51,408 nucleotides of DNA from Desulfobulbaceae bacterium (GCA_019163135.1 JAFLKR010000117.1:1-51408); one strand, 5' to 3'; positions 1 through 8,094 are shown, numbered from the stretch's first letter. Notes: a model not told the origin generated them from the letters alone. Program-made: numbers and translations.

Positions 1-52
<52 letters not shown>

Positions 53-78
53 TTTGTTATTTCCGTAACAGCAGCCGA

Positions 79-107
79 CTCTAACAAAAGAGCTGGGCGG
101 GTGTCAA
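79..107 (-). promoter_or_regulatory. sigma-70-type promoter for tRNA-Gly
   Basis: On the minus strand a perfect -35 TTGACA (plus 102-107) and a -10 TTAGAG (plus 79-84) are separated by 17 bases. Transcription would begin about 20 bases before the tRNA 5' end, normal for a stable RNA gene. The -10 is imperfect; a one-base shift gives TAGAGT. Confidence 0.55.
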
Positions 108-352
108 TAAAAATTTTTCTTCCCTAAACGATTTTTGCATAATCTAAGTCCTGGAAAATCAAAGGACGCAAGGTCGAGAATAGTTGCCAACCATGGCAAA
201 GCCGAATAATATGCATTATATTTTTTTTAATAATTAGATATTCTTGCCTTGCTGAATACCCGCAGGCTCGCGGCCGAATCTTGATGCTTAGTCCATCGAT
301 TGTGAAAATGTGGGCGGCGGTTGCACATCAGGTGTTGAGGCCGTCTATAAAA

Positions 353-413
353 TTGACTACAGTCTATTATCGTTTTTTATGGATCATCTTCAAGAAGCTT
401 GCTTATGCTTCTT
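353..413 (+). promoter_or_regulatory. possible hisB promoter and leader hairpin
   Basis: TTGACT (353-358) and TTTTAT (375-380) are 16 bases apart and could be -35/-10 elements. A 7-bp hairpin, AAGAAGC (392-398) with GCTTCTT (407-413) around an 8-base loop, lies between them and the hisB ribosome site. An alternative pair is TTGCAC (321-326) / TATAAA (346-351) with a long 19-base spacer. The rest of 108-456 is AT-rich around 200-245 and holds no open frame or RNA gene that I can recognise. Confidence 0.3.
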
Positions 414-456
414 CCAGAATAATAACTCGACACTAACATAAGTGAGGGGAAGGCCA

Positions 457-1056
457 ATGGTAGAACGCGCCACCCGGAAATCGTCCTTGCAGCGCAAGAC
501 CCGGGAAACTGATATACAACTCGTCCTCGATCTTGACGGGATCGGGCAAACGACCATCCGAACCGGCGTCGGGTTCATGGATCATATGTTGACCCTGTTT
601 GCGGTCCACGGTTTTTTTGATCTGGAAATCGCGGCCAGGGGGGATATCGACGTCGATGACCACCACACGGTCGAAGATCTCGGGATCTGCCTGGGCATGG
701 CTTTTCAGCAGGCTCTGGGGGATAAAGGCGGCATCTGCCGTTACGGCCATGCCTATGTCCCTATGGATGAAACTCTGGCCCGGGTCTGTGCCGACTTCTC
801 CAATCGACCCTTTCTGCACTATCAGGTGGTGATGACCGAGGCCAAAATCGGGACCTTCGACACCTCCTTGGCCAAAGAATTTCTACGCGCGTTTGTCCAA
901 CATTCCGGTTTGACTCTGCATGTTGACTTGCTCCATGGGGAAAACGGGCATCATATCCTCGAGGCCGTCTTTAAGGCCCTGGGGCGGGCCTTGGCGATAG
1001 CCGCCGGCTCGAATCCAAAGGTATGCGGACAACTCTCCTCCAAGGGAGTGCTTTAG
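457..1056 (+). CDS. hisB: imidazoleglycerol-phosphate dehydratase HisB
   Basis: HisB removes water from imidazole glycerol phosphate to give imidazole acetol phosphate in histidine synthesis, using two manganese ions in a 24-subunit cytoplasmic enzyme. The 199-residue length matches monofunctional HisB; there is no HAD phosphatase domain as in E. coli. The metal-binding signatures are visible: GFMDHM (39-44), HHTVED (69-74), and HGENGHHILEA (160-170). The end SSKGVL is also typical. ATG 457 is preferred because GGGGAAGG lies just upstream; the in-frame GTG at 442 overlaps that site. The gene stands alone here. The HisH/HisF gene is about 45 kb away, so the pathway genes are not in one cluster. 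Confidence 0.96.
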   Translation: MVERATRKSSLQRKTRETDIQLVLDLDGIGQTTIRTGVGFMDHMLTLFAVHGFFDLEIAARGDIDVDDHHTVEDLGICLGMAFQQALGDKGGICRYGHAYVPMDETLARVCADFSNRPFLHYQVVMTEAKIGTFDTSLAKEFLRAFVQHSGLTLHVDLLHGENGHHILEAVFKALGRALAIAAGSNPKVCGQLSSKGVL

Positions 1057-1090
1057 CAGCCACATCTGTGTTCACTTACGATAAGTACAG

Positions 1091-1149
1091 CCCGGAATGA
1101 GGTGAAAGCCTTGGCGGGGCGGCAGATGGCCTGCTCCGCGTAAACCGGG
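1091..1149 (+). ncRNA. possible structured RNA leader (three-way junction)
   Basis: The segment between hisB and the lipoprotein gene can fold as a compact junction. P1 pairs CCCGG (1091-1095) with CCGGG (1145-1149). P2 is GAGGT (1099-1103) with GCCTT (1108-1112) closed by a GAAA tetraloop. P3 pairs GCGGGGC (1114-1120) with GCTCCGC (1133-1139). The sequence GTAAA (1140-1144) joins P3 to P1. The ribosome site of the next gene follows about 40 bases later. It does not match a riboswitch consensus that I know well enough to name. It has no terminator-like T tract. The fold is seen by eye only. Confidence 0.3.
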
Positions 1150-1197
1150 TCGGCAAGGATCATAAATAATCAAGAATGACACATAAGGAGGATCAGG

Positions 1198-1818
1198 GTG
1201 ACGGTATTATCAAAAGTAAGATTTGGGTTGGTGGTGTGTTGTTTCATCGTTGCGGCAGGCTGCGCCGAGAAAGAAGGGCTCGCCCCAGTCGCCCCGGAAC
1301 CTGAGATTACCATCTCTTGTATCGCCGTTATGCCGGTACAGCCCGTGGTCGACCTCGAGAGCGCGACGGCCTTGGCGGATGAAAAAACGCTGAAGGACGG
1401 CAGTCAGGTCATGAACAACTTGCTTAAGCAGCAACTGACCGACAAAGTGAAAGTTCAGTTTGTCTCCGAGGGGCAGGCTCAGGGTAAGGGACTGGCCAAT
1501 GCGCAGCAGGCCGCCGGTCGCTACAAGTGTAATGCAATTCTGGAAACTACCCTCAGTCGCTACAAGGAGCGTGTCGGTAGTCAGTACGGGGTCCAGGATT
1601 CGGCAGCGGTGACCTTTGCCTACAAACTCTATGAAGTCGGCAGCGGTCGCGTACTCTGTCATGGTCGGTTTGATGAAAAGCAGCAGCCGGTCATGGAGAA
1701 TTTGTTGACCCTCCCCAAAACGAAAAGCCGGGGGCTTGCCTGGTTGACCGCCGAAGAATTGTTGCGAGACGGGTTGCGGGAAAGGTTGGGGCAATGCGCC
1801 TATCTTGAGGGAAAATAA
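1198..1818 (+). CDS. putative outer-membrane lipoprotein of unknown function
   Basis: The GTG start at 1198 follows a strong AAGGAGG ribosome site. Residues 1-21 form a lipoprotein signal peptide with lipobox VAAGC, so Cys22 would be lipidated; the next residue is Ala, giving no inner-membrane retention signal. The mature 185-residue domain has the motif IAVMPVQPV, a long region typical of proteins that bind or assemble at the envelope, and a C-terminal Cys. The alternating pattern resembles the CsgG / GNA1162-like lipoproteins, but I do not recognise a named family. It lies 28 bases before the TtcA-like gene and may head that cluster. Confidence 0.75.
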   Translation: MTVLSKVRFGLVVCCFIVAAGCAEKEGLAPVAPEPEITISCIAVMPVQPVVDLESATALADEKTLKDGSQVMNNLLKQQLTDKVKVQFVSEGQAQGKGLANAQQAAGRYKCNAILETTLSRYKERVGSQYGVQDSAAVTFAYKLYEVGSGRVLCHGRFDEKQQPVMENLLTLPKTKSRGLAWLTAEELLRDGLRERLGQCAYLEGK

Positions 1819-1845
1819 CAGGCGCGAGGCCGTTCGGCGCTCCCG

Positions 1846-2607
1846 GTGCAACTGAACAAAGATATGAACCGGCGGGTCGGCCGGGCCATGCACGATTACG
1901 CCATGCTGGCTGATGGTGACCGGGTACTGATCGCGGTCTCTGGTGGGATTGATTCTCTTGTTCTTGCCTGGTTGCTGGTCACCTGGCGGCGCAAAGCTCC
2001 CATCGATTTTGAACTGCAGGCGGTGCATATCGATAGGGAATCGCTGGCGGAAACTCCCGGTGCCAATGCGCAGTGCGTTGCCTTGATGCTGCAGGATTTC
2101 GGCCTGGAACTCAGCGTCCTCCCTGCCCTGTGGCGGCCGGATCCGCAAGTGTTGGCATCCGTTGCCCCGGGGCACGATTTCTGCTTTCAGTGCGCCCGCT
2201 CCCGGCGGACCCAGTTGTTTGACTCTGCCCGCCAGTGGGGCTGTAATAAAATTGCCTTCGGGCATCACCAGGACGACATCATCGAAACGTTTTTACTCAA
2301 TCTGACCTGTGCGGGGAACATCAGCACCATGTCGCCCCGCCAGGATCTTTTTTCCGGGCGGTTGTCTCTGATTCGACCGCTTGCCTATCTGGAAAAAGCA
2401 CAGATCGAAGAGATCGGTCGCGATCTTGGCTTGGAACCGGTCCGTTCGTCCTGTCCCCTTTCAGAAAAAACCAGGCGTCAGGACATCCATTTGCTGGCTG
2501 AACAGATCTATCAGCAAATCCCTGGGGCCAAAGCGCATATCTTTGCGGCGCTTGGCAATGTTCGCTGGGAATATCTGCTCAAGCAGACCAGTGGCGATCG
2601 GCCCTGA
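1846..2607 (+). CDS. TtcA-family tRNA sulfurtransferase-like protein
   Basis: This is a PP-loop ATP pyrophosphatase of the TtcA type, which thiolates a tRNA cytidine (position 32 in TtcA) through an iron-sulfur cluster. It shows the ATP-binding loop SGGIDS (32-37), the family motif GHHQDD (139-144), and a Cys-X2-Cys pair at 113/116 (CFQC) plus Cys203 in SSCP. TtcA uses exactly this two-plus-one set of cysteines as cluster ligands. At 253 residues it is shorter than E. coli TtcA (about 311), so the substrate tRNA may differ. The start could be GTG 1846 or ATG 1864; neither has a strong ribosome site. It overlaps the DUF89 gene by one base. Confidence 0.82.
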   Translation: MQLNKDMNRRVGRAMHDYAMLADGDRVLIAVSGGIDSLVLAWLLVTWRRKAPIDFELQAVHIDRESLAETPGANAQCVALMLQDFGLELSVLPALWRPDPQVLASVAPGHDFCFQCARSRRTQLFDSARQWGCNKIAFGHHQDDIIETFLLNLTCAGNISTMSPRQDLFSGRLSLIRPLAYLEKAQIEEIGRDLGLEPVRSSCPLSEKTRRQDIHLLAEQIYQQIPGAKAHIFAALGNVRWEYLLKQTSGDRP

Positions 2608-3488
2608 TGCAGACCGGGAACGATTGCCTGGTTTGCTTCCTGCGCCAGTCCCTGGCCACGGCACGCCGCAGCACCACTGATCCGCAGGAACACTGGCGAT
2701 TGGTCGGGGAGGTGGGGGCGATGCTGGCCGACTTTGATCCCCGATTGTCGCCGCCGGAAAATGCGGTCCGCTATTATCGCCTGATCGCAGAACGGACAGG
2801 GGTGGCCGATCCCTACGCCCAGGAGAAAAAGGAGAGCAACCTCTATGCGCTGGGGTTGGAGCATCGAACCAGGGCGCTGATTCAAAGGGAGGCCGATCCC
2901 CTGCTGGCGGCGGCCCAGTTTGCCATCAACGCCAATGTTCTGGATTACGGCTCGCAATACCTGCTTGACAGGGAGGAGGCCCTGGCCTCCTGCCAACAAC
3001 CCTTGATTGTCAATCATTATCTGGCCCTGCAGCAGCAGCTTGCCGGAAAACCAAACATTCTCTATCTGGCTGACAACTGCGGTGAAATCGTCTTTGATAA
3101 GCTGTTGGTCGAACTCCTGCTGGCCATGGGCTGCAAGGTAACCGTGGCAGTGCGCCAATCCCCTATCATTAATGATGCCACCTTGGAGGACGCCATCACC
3201 TGCGGCCTCGATCGGCTCTGCCCGGTCATTGCCAACGGAGCCGATGCGCCCGGCACTCCATTGGCAAACTGCAGTGCATCCTTTTTACAGCATTTTTCCC
3301 AGGCAGATTGCATTATCAGTAAAGGGATGGGCAATTTCGAGTGCCTGTCCGAGGTTGCGGCACCGATCTTTTTTCTGTTCACGGTCAAATGCACCGCCGT
3401 GCTGGCCCATCTCGCGCATCGATTTCCCGAAGCCGGATTGCGGATCGGGGCACCGGTGTTGCTGCAGGGCCAGCGGTCCGGCCAGTAG
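2607..3488 (+). CDS. DUF89 / ARMT1-like metal-dependent phosphatase
   Basis: The DUF89 family comprises metal-dependent damage-control phosphatases that hydrolyse reactive or side-product phosphometabolites. The prokaryotic subfamily has an N-terminal cysteine motif, here DCLVC (6-10) followed by FLRQ. The metal/phosphate core is visible as LADNCGEIVFD (153-163), an IINDAT loop (187-191), and SKGMGNFE (237-244). Length (293) is usual for the subfamily. The ATG shares one base with the TGA of the TtcA-like gene (TGATG), so translation is probably coupled. The true substrate cannot be read from sequence. Its position between a tRNA thiolase and a phosphoesterase suggests a metabolite- or RNA-repair theme, which is inference. 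Confidence 0.85.
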   Translation: MQTGNDCLVCFLRQSLATARRSTTDPQEHWRLVGEVGAMLADFDPRLSPPENAVRYYRLIAERTGVADPYAQEKKESNLYALGLEHRTRALIQREADPLLAAAQFAINANVLDYGSQYLLDREEALASCQQPLIVNHYLALQQQLAGKPNILYLADNCGEIVFDKLLVELLLAMGCKVTVAVRQSPIINDATLEDAITCGLDRLCPVIANGADAPGTPLANCSASFLQHFSQADCIISKGMGNFECLSEVAAPIFFLFTVKCTAVLAHLAHRFPEAGLRIGAPVLLQGQRSGQ

Positions 3489-3498
3489 TCGGTGCCTT

Positions 3499-4230
3499 AT
3501 GCGGCTGGCGATTGTAGCCGACATCCACGGCAATTACCGGGCGCTGCAGGCGGTCTTGGCCGATATTGCTCCGTTGGGCGTCGACCGGATCATTTCGCTG
3601 GGCGACAACATCGGCTACGGGCCCGAACCCGAAGAAGTTGTGCAGGCCCTGCTCGCGCACCAGGTGGTTTCGGTCATGGGCAATCATGAACTGGGGCTGG
3701 TCAGTCAGGGCTATTTTAATCGGTTACATGCCGTAGCCCGTGATTCGCTCGTTCTCACCCGCAACCTGCTGAGCTCCGGTTCTTTGGCCTGGCTTGCGCG
3801 GTTGCCGGCCGAATTCGTCTGCTGTGGAGCCCGTTTTGTCCACGGCTGTCCGCCGCAATCGATCACCGTGTATCTGCTCAATCCCACCGATAATCGACTT
3901 CGGCGTCTGTTTGCCTCCTATCCGGAGGTGATTTGTTTTGTTGGCCATACCCATGATTTCGGTTTTTTTGAGCAGGATGGTCCGGGGCTGAATCGTCGTG
4001 AACTGGCGGTGGAACGGTTGCCGCTCGTTCCGCACCGCCGTTATATCCTCCAGTCCGGCAGTGTCGGGCAGCCACGCGATTCCCTCAATTGGCATGCCAA
4101 GTATATGCTCTGGGATAGACAAGCCCGAACCATCGAGGTGCGGGCCGTCGCCTATGATGTGCAGGCCTCTATCCGCCTGCTGGGTGAACGTCATTTTCCC
4201 GCTGTCAACGCTCGACGGCTTTTCTGGTGA
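3499..4230 (+). CDS. YfcE/MJ0936-type metallophosphoesterase
   Basis: This 243-residue calcineurin-like phosphoesterase has every metal-site motif in order: DIH (8-10), GDN in SLGDNIGYGPEP (33-44), GNHE (61-64), an isolated His (115), and GHTH (149-152). The GDNIGYGP form is typical of small bacterial phosphodiesterases related to YfcE, which act on phosphodiester or phosphomonoester substrates with Mn or similar metals. The ATG at 3499 begins just as homologues do (MRLAIVADIHGN). A longer upstream reading in the same frame overlaps DUF89 and is not real. It starts 10 bases after DUF89 and ends 4 bases before the kinase gene. Confidence 0.88.
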   Translation: MRLAIVADIHGNYRALQAVLADIAPLGVDRIISLGDNIGYGPEPEEVVQALLAHQVVSVMGNHELGLVSQGYFNRLHAVARDSLVLTRNLLSSGSLAWLARLPAEFVCCGARFVHGCPPQSITVYLLNPTDNRLRRLFASYPEVICFVGHTHDFGFFEQDGPGLNRRELAVERLPLVPHRRYILQSGSVGQPRDSLNWHAKYMLWDRQARTIEVRAVAYDVQASIRLLGERHFPAVNARRLFW

Positions 4231-4234
4231 TAGT

Positions 4235-5557
4235 ATGATCAAACAGATTGGTCGATATCAGATCATCCGCCGCCTCGGCAAGGGCGGCATGGGGTCGGTG
4301 TACAAGGCCATCGTTCCGGTGATCGAAAAAGTGGTGGCAATCAAGCTGCTCGATCCCAGTGAACTGATGGAGGTGTTGCTTGGTGAAGAACAGTTGCGGG
4401 AGATTTTCACCTTCGAGGCCCGGACCATGGCCGCGTTTAACCAGCCCTTCCTGGTTACAGCCCAAGACTATGATCAGGACGAGCAGGGCCGACCTTTTTT
4501 TGTGATGGAGTATATCTGCAACAATCTCGGCGACATGATCGGCGAGACCTTCCGGATCGAACAGGATTCACGGGTCATCGGGGCCGCCAAGGTGCTGCAT
4601 TATGGACGGCAACTCCTGGAGGCCCTTGATTTTCTTCACCATAACAGCATAATTCATCGGGATATTAAACCTCAGAACATCCTGGTCACCGATGCGGACA
4701 CCCTCAAAATCTGCGATTTCGGCATGGCCCTGGTGGAGGGCGTTTCCTTTTCCGGGCCTGCTACGATGCAGATCGGCTCACCCTGCTACACCCCGCCGGA
4801 ACAGCGCAAAAAACCCCAGAGTGTGGACGGCCGAGCCGACCTCTATTCCGTCGCGGTGCTGCTCTACCGCATGCTCACCGGTAAACTTCCCGGGATGCAG
4901 AGTTTTTCGCTCTCCCAGGTTAATCCGCTTTATGATCGCACCTGGGATGCCTTTTTCGTCAAGGCCCTGCAATGGAATCCGGAGAAACGGTTTCAATCCG
5001 CCGGTGAGATGCTCACCGAATTTGAAGCGCTCAGGGTACACCAACCGGACGGAATCACGGGGTGCCGGTATCCGGCATCGGGGCCGCCGCGTCTACCCCT
5101 GCGGTTTGAGCCGGTCAATGTTTGCAGTTCTCGTGCAAACGCCTTTTTTGCGGTCAATGAGCTCTTTCGGCCGGTAACTCCGGTCTGTAATCAGCTGGAG
5201 ATACTTGAGGAAACGGTGCTTGATCGGGCCACCGGCCTGATCTGGCAACGGCAGGGCACTCGCTATCCGGTCACTTTTGCCGGTTCGCATCGGTATATCG
5301 AGCAGCTCAATCGGCTCAATTTCAATGGTTGCAGGCAATGGCGGTTGCCGACGGTAAATGAACTGCTTAGCATTCTGCCGGATATTGAGCCAGGCCATGG
5401 GGCGGAAGCTTTCGCTCTGACGTTGCATTGGGTATGGAGTTGCGACCGCCATGGACACCACGAAAGCTGGTATGTTAACATGGACATGGGCTTTGCCGGT
5501 GTTCAGGATGTCAACTGCCTCAACCATGTCCGGGCCGTTTCCAATATTTTACCCTGA
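4235..5557 (+). CDS. Hanks-type Ser/Thr protein kinase with C-terminal DUF1566 domain
   Basis: Residues 1-270 are a complete eukaryote-like kinase domain: glycine loop GKGGMG (15-20), ATP-binding Lys37 in VAIKLL, catalytic HRDIKPQN (141-148), DFG (161-163) and the TPPEQ stretch (187-190) in place of APE. After a short linker, residues about 329-436 form a DUF1566 (Lcl C-terminal-like) domain, with ATGLIWQRQG, WRLPTVNELLSIL and the Trp-rich end typical of this family. There is no transmembrane segment, so both domains are cytoplasmic, unlike many bacterial kinases with external sensors. The DUF1566 domain may bind a ligand or partner. It follows the phosphoesterase gene by 4 bases, and a shared operon is very likely. 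Confidence 0.9.
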   Translation: MIKQIGRYQIIRRLGKGGMGSVYKAIVPVIEKVVAIKLLDPSELMEVLLGEEQLREIFTFEARTMAAFNQPFLVTAQDYDQDEQGRPFFVMEYICNNLGDMIGETFRIEQDSRVIGAAKVLHYGRQLLEALDFLHHNSIIHRDIKPQNILVTDADTLKICDFGMALVEGVSFSGPATMQIGSPCYTPPEQRKKPQSVDGRADLYSVAVLLYRMLTGKLPGMQSFSLSQVNPLYDRTWDAFFVKALQWNPEKRFQSAGEMLTEFEALRVHQPDGITGCRYPASGPPRLPLRFEPVNVCSSRANAFFAVNELFRPVTPVCNQLEILEETVLDRATGLIWQRQGTRYPVTFAGSHRYIEQLNRLNFNGCRQWRLPTVNELLSILPDIEPGHGAEAFALTLHWVWSCDRHGHHESWYVNMDMGFAGVQDVNCLNHVRAVSNILP

Positions 5558-5612
5558 GGGAGCGGCCCGACCAAGGTCGCTCAGTTTTCTTTCAATTAAA
5601 ACCAGACTTCCC

Positions 5613-6092
5613 ATGGAATATCCCATATCGCATTATTTTCTCGTTCATTCCGAGTCCGATCGTTTGGCTGCCCAGCATGTGGAACGCTACCTTGCCGGCA
5701 ACCAACTGATCAGCTATGCCGAAGCTTTTGTCAGGCCGGAAGAGGTCCTTAACGGGACGGATGATCGGTTTCGGCCCGTCCTTGAATACGGGCTTGCGGC
5801 CAACAGGATTTTTGCCCGGCGGATGCTCGATCACCTCAAGGAGGAGGGGATTACCACCCTTGAACAATTACTTGAATTGCAGCAAGGCTATGCCACTAAA
5901 GTCCTTCATACCCTAACCCATCTGCTCGATGGCTTTATCGGGATCGATTCGGTCTTCTATAGCCTGGTAGAGGATTCCCATTGGATCAGCGATGGGCTGT
6001 TTGAGCGTATTCGGACCGCCCCTGCCGAGTATTGGCTGGTCCCGGTACGGACCGGCAAACTCGAGGCCTCGGTGTTGCATCCGGTGGACTGA
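5613..6092 (+). CDS. hypothetical protein, last gene of kinase cluster
   Basis: This 159-residue protein has no signal peptide or membrane segment. It is rich in aromatic and acidic residues, and residues about 50-110 look mostly helical (LEYGLAANRIFARRMLDHLK and LEQLLELQQGYATKVLHTL). I do not recognise its family. ATG 5613 (MEYPISHYF) lies 55 bases after the kinase stop; no clear ribosome site is seen, so an upstream in-frame start cannot be ruled out. The position suggests a substrate or partner of the kinase, which is inference only. Confidence 0.65.
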   Translation: MEYPISHYFLVHSESDRLAAQHVERYLAGNQLISYAEAFVRPEEVLNGTDDRFRPVLEYGLAANRIFARRMLDHLKEEGITTLEQLLELQQGYATKVLHTLTHLLDGFIGIDSVFYSLVEDSHWISDGLFERIRTAPAEYWLVPVRTGKLEASVLHPVD

Positions 6093-6279
6093 ACACACGG
6101 TCTGGCCAGATTCTAACCGTGAGCTGAGCTCCTGTCGCCGATATCCCCCTTGAACCGAAAGGTGACTGGCGACTATATCGTGCAGGTATTGCAATGATTT
6201 GATAAAATATTAATTACTAGAGTTTTGCACACCAAACAGGCACCCTCTGGCGGCTATAACTCTTTGAAATTCTAACGTA

Positions 6280-6357
6280 TATAATGGAAAAGCAGCTCCA
6301 GGTGTAGTAGTATTGTTATTGCTAAGTAACGATAACTACACACAAAAAAGGAGCTGC
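6280..6357 (+). promoter_or_regulatory. -10 element followed by a long hairpin that hides the ribosome site
   Basis: A consensus TATAAT stands at 6280-6285, with no good -35. A transcript would start near 6292, where a long stem begins. GCAGCTCC (6292-6299) pairs with GGAGCTGC (6350-6357); GTGTAGT (6302-6308) pairs with ACTACAC (6335-6341); TATTGTTA (6311-6318) pairs with TAACGATA (6327-6334, one G-U), leaving an 8-base loop. The right arm holds the Shine-Dalgarno sequence GGAG of the GTG start at 6359. The whole unit is probably the leader of a transposase gene, where such hairpins block translation of transcripts. Confidence 0.6.
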
Positions 6358-6358
6358 C

Positions 6359-6709
6359 GTGAAGAAGGATATCTCAAAGCAACTTCTGGAACTGGGCAAG
6401 GGGCAAAGTGAAACGTTCGATGCCGTGGTCGCTTGGGCGTCGATTGTGATGATCCGCTACCTCCTGCTCATCTTTATCCTGGCCAAGCGGCAAATCATCG
6501 GCCCCATCGGTCCACTGTTCAAGGAATTGGCCCATGAACACCTGCTTCTGGCCACCATGCGATCACTTTGGGACAGGTTGAGGCAGATTCTGATGCTGTT
6601 AAGTCAGCTATTTTCTTCAAGCCAAGACCCAGAGGAGCTTTTCTATTTCCTTGATTTACTGGAGAACTCGTTCACCATCCACCCGCTGGAGGGGTGTGCG
6701 AAACTCTAG
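6359..6709 (+). pseudogene. C-terminal remnant of an IS4-type transposase
   Basis: The 116-residue open frame matches, as far as I can judge from memory, the C-terminal tail of IS4-group DDE transposases. It has the block LLELGKGQSETFDAVVAW, the hydrophobic SIVMIRYLLLIFILAKRQ, and an end in AKL. The catalytic DDE part is missing, so it cannot be active. It begins at GTG 6359 straight after the leader hairpin, as if the middle of the element was deleted and its leader joined to its tail. It ends at 6709, directly against DUF3369-coding sequence, with no right terminal repeat. The deletion therefore also took the right end of the element and the start of the neighbouring gene. Confidence 0.6.
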
Positions 6710-7886
6710 TCAATGACTACAAGGAAAAAACCGAGCTGACCCTGGACAAGATGCTGGTCACCGTCATCTCCGCCCTGCGCAGCTACAATTTTATCACGAC
6801 CATCGAGAATAACCGCAAGGGGCTGAAGAAGATTATTGAGGCCTCGTCGGATATCTTTGAGCACCAGTCACTCGAAAAATTGGGCAGCGGCATCCTGGGA
6901 CAGCTCACCTCCATTCTGCAGCTGCAAGATGATCCTGCCTACCAGCAGGCGTCGGGGTTGACCGCGTCCGGAATCAAGGGGCAGTCCGTGGTGCTCGCCG
7001 CCACCGGAGCGTTCTGCCAGTATATCGATCGGCCGATCCTTGAAGTGGAGGCCGCGTTGATGCATACGGCCCTGCAGTTGGCCCAGACCCGGAGTCACGG
7101 CTTTTATTGCGAGGCAGGGAAGTGCGCCTGGTATTTCAAAAGCCAGACCGGTTCGGAAAATTTTCTTTATTTCGAGATTGCCAAGGAACTCGACGAAAAC
7201 GATCATGACCTGTTGGAGCTGTTTTTCACCAATGTCAGCCTGGCTTTTGATAATCTCTTTCTCCCTAAGGGGATTGAAGATACCCAGAAGGAGATCATTT
7301 TTCATATCGCCGAGACCATGGAATGCCGGTCCGCAGAAACTGGCAGCCATGTCCGTCGGGTGGCCGAATACGCCAAGCTCCTGGCGTTGAAATACGGACT
7401 GGATGAAGAGGAGGCGGAAATGCTCAAGCTCGCTTCCACCACCCATGATCTCGGCAAGATCGGGATTCCGGATGCAATTCTCAATAAACCTGGATCGTTA
7501 ACCATAGAAGAATACGATACCATCAAGACCCATGTCTACCGGGGGCATGATTTGCTGATGAATTCCTCCAGCCCGATCATTCAAGCGGCGGCGCTCATTG
7601 TCCTGCTGCATCACGAGCGATGGGATGGCCTGGGCTTCCCCAGGGACTCAAGGGCGAGGGAATCCACATCCATGGTCGGATTATCGGGGTGGTTGATGTC
7701 TTCGATGCCCTGTCCAATAGGCGAGTGTACCATGAGGCCTGGTCCTGGGACGCGGTCTTTGCCCATTTCAGGGAAGAGCGCGGCAAACATTTCGATCCGA
7801 AACTGGTGGATCTCCTCCTGGAAAACCAGGAGGAGTTCAAAGCCATCTGGTCGCGGTACCACATCGACGGTCTGCAGTTCCCCTGA
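6710..7886 (+). pseudogene. HD-GYP (c-di-GMP phosphodiesterase-type) regulator, receiver domain lost and frameshifted
   Basis: The intact gene would encode a receiver domain, DUF3369 and an HD-GYP domain, a layout for c-di-GMP hydrolysis. Here the frame opens in the linker (VNDYKEKTEL) and covers DUF3369 (to about 7290) and the first half of HD-GYP: HDLGKIGIPDA near 7444 and HHERWDG at 7609. Where GYP should be, the C run at 7638-7641 is one base short. From there the protein continues in the +1-shifted frame (QGLKGEGIHIHGRIIGVVDV onward) to the stop at 7886. The N-terminal receiver is replaced by the transposase tail. With two independent lesions this is a dead gene, although the single-base lesion alone could be a sequencing error. 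Confidence 0.82.
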
Positions 7887-8003
7887 GGGGAGGCAGGATG
7901 GCCACAATTAGCATAGCGATGCCGGCGGCTTTGGTGCCAGTATCCGCTCCCTCTTTGGTCTCCCGCTCCGGTGCTGGCATACAATGCCCATGGTGGGCGT
8001 TTT

Positions 8004-8094
8004 AATGCGATCGCATTTCGTCAGTCGAAGGTTCGAATGATGGGGGAAGAACGTGCGCTTTTTCTTGAATTCTTTCGGTAATCCGGGGTATGAA
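8004..8094 (+). promoter_or_regulatory. 14-bp palindrome and possible promoter before the SEC-C gene
   Basis: AATGCGATCGCATT (8004-8017) is a perfect 14-bp palindrome. Downstream, TTGAAT (8065-8070) and TATGAA (8089-8094) are 18 bases apart and could be a promoter for the SEC-C gene. A short hairpin GCCCA/TGGGC followed by GTTTT (7986-8003) may end transcription from the pseudogene. The rest of 7887-8159 shows nothing else. Confidence 0.3.

Noticed and set aside
1091-1155. Cyclic di-GMP-I (GEMM) or cobalamin riboswitch
   Set aside because: Fragments such as GTGAAAGCC and ACCGGGT resemble parts of those motifs, but the required conserved core sequences are missing.
1210-2268. A 352-codon open frame opposite the lipoprotein and TtcA-like genes
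   Set aside because: Both plus-strand genes show clear motifs; the minus frame has none and lacks a ribosome site.
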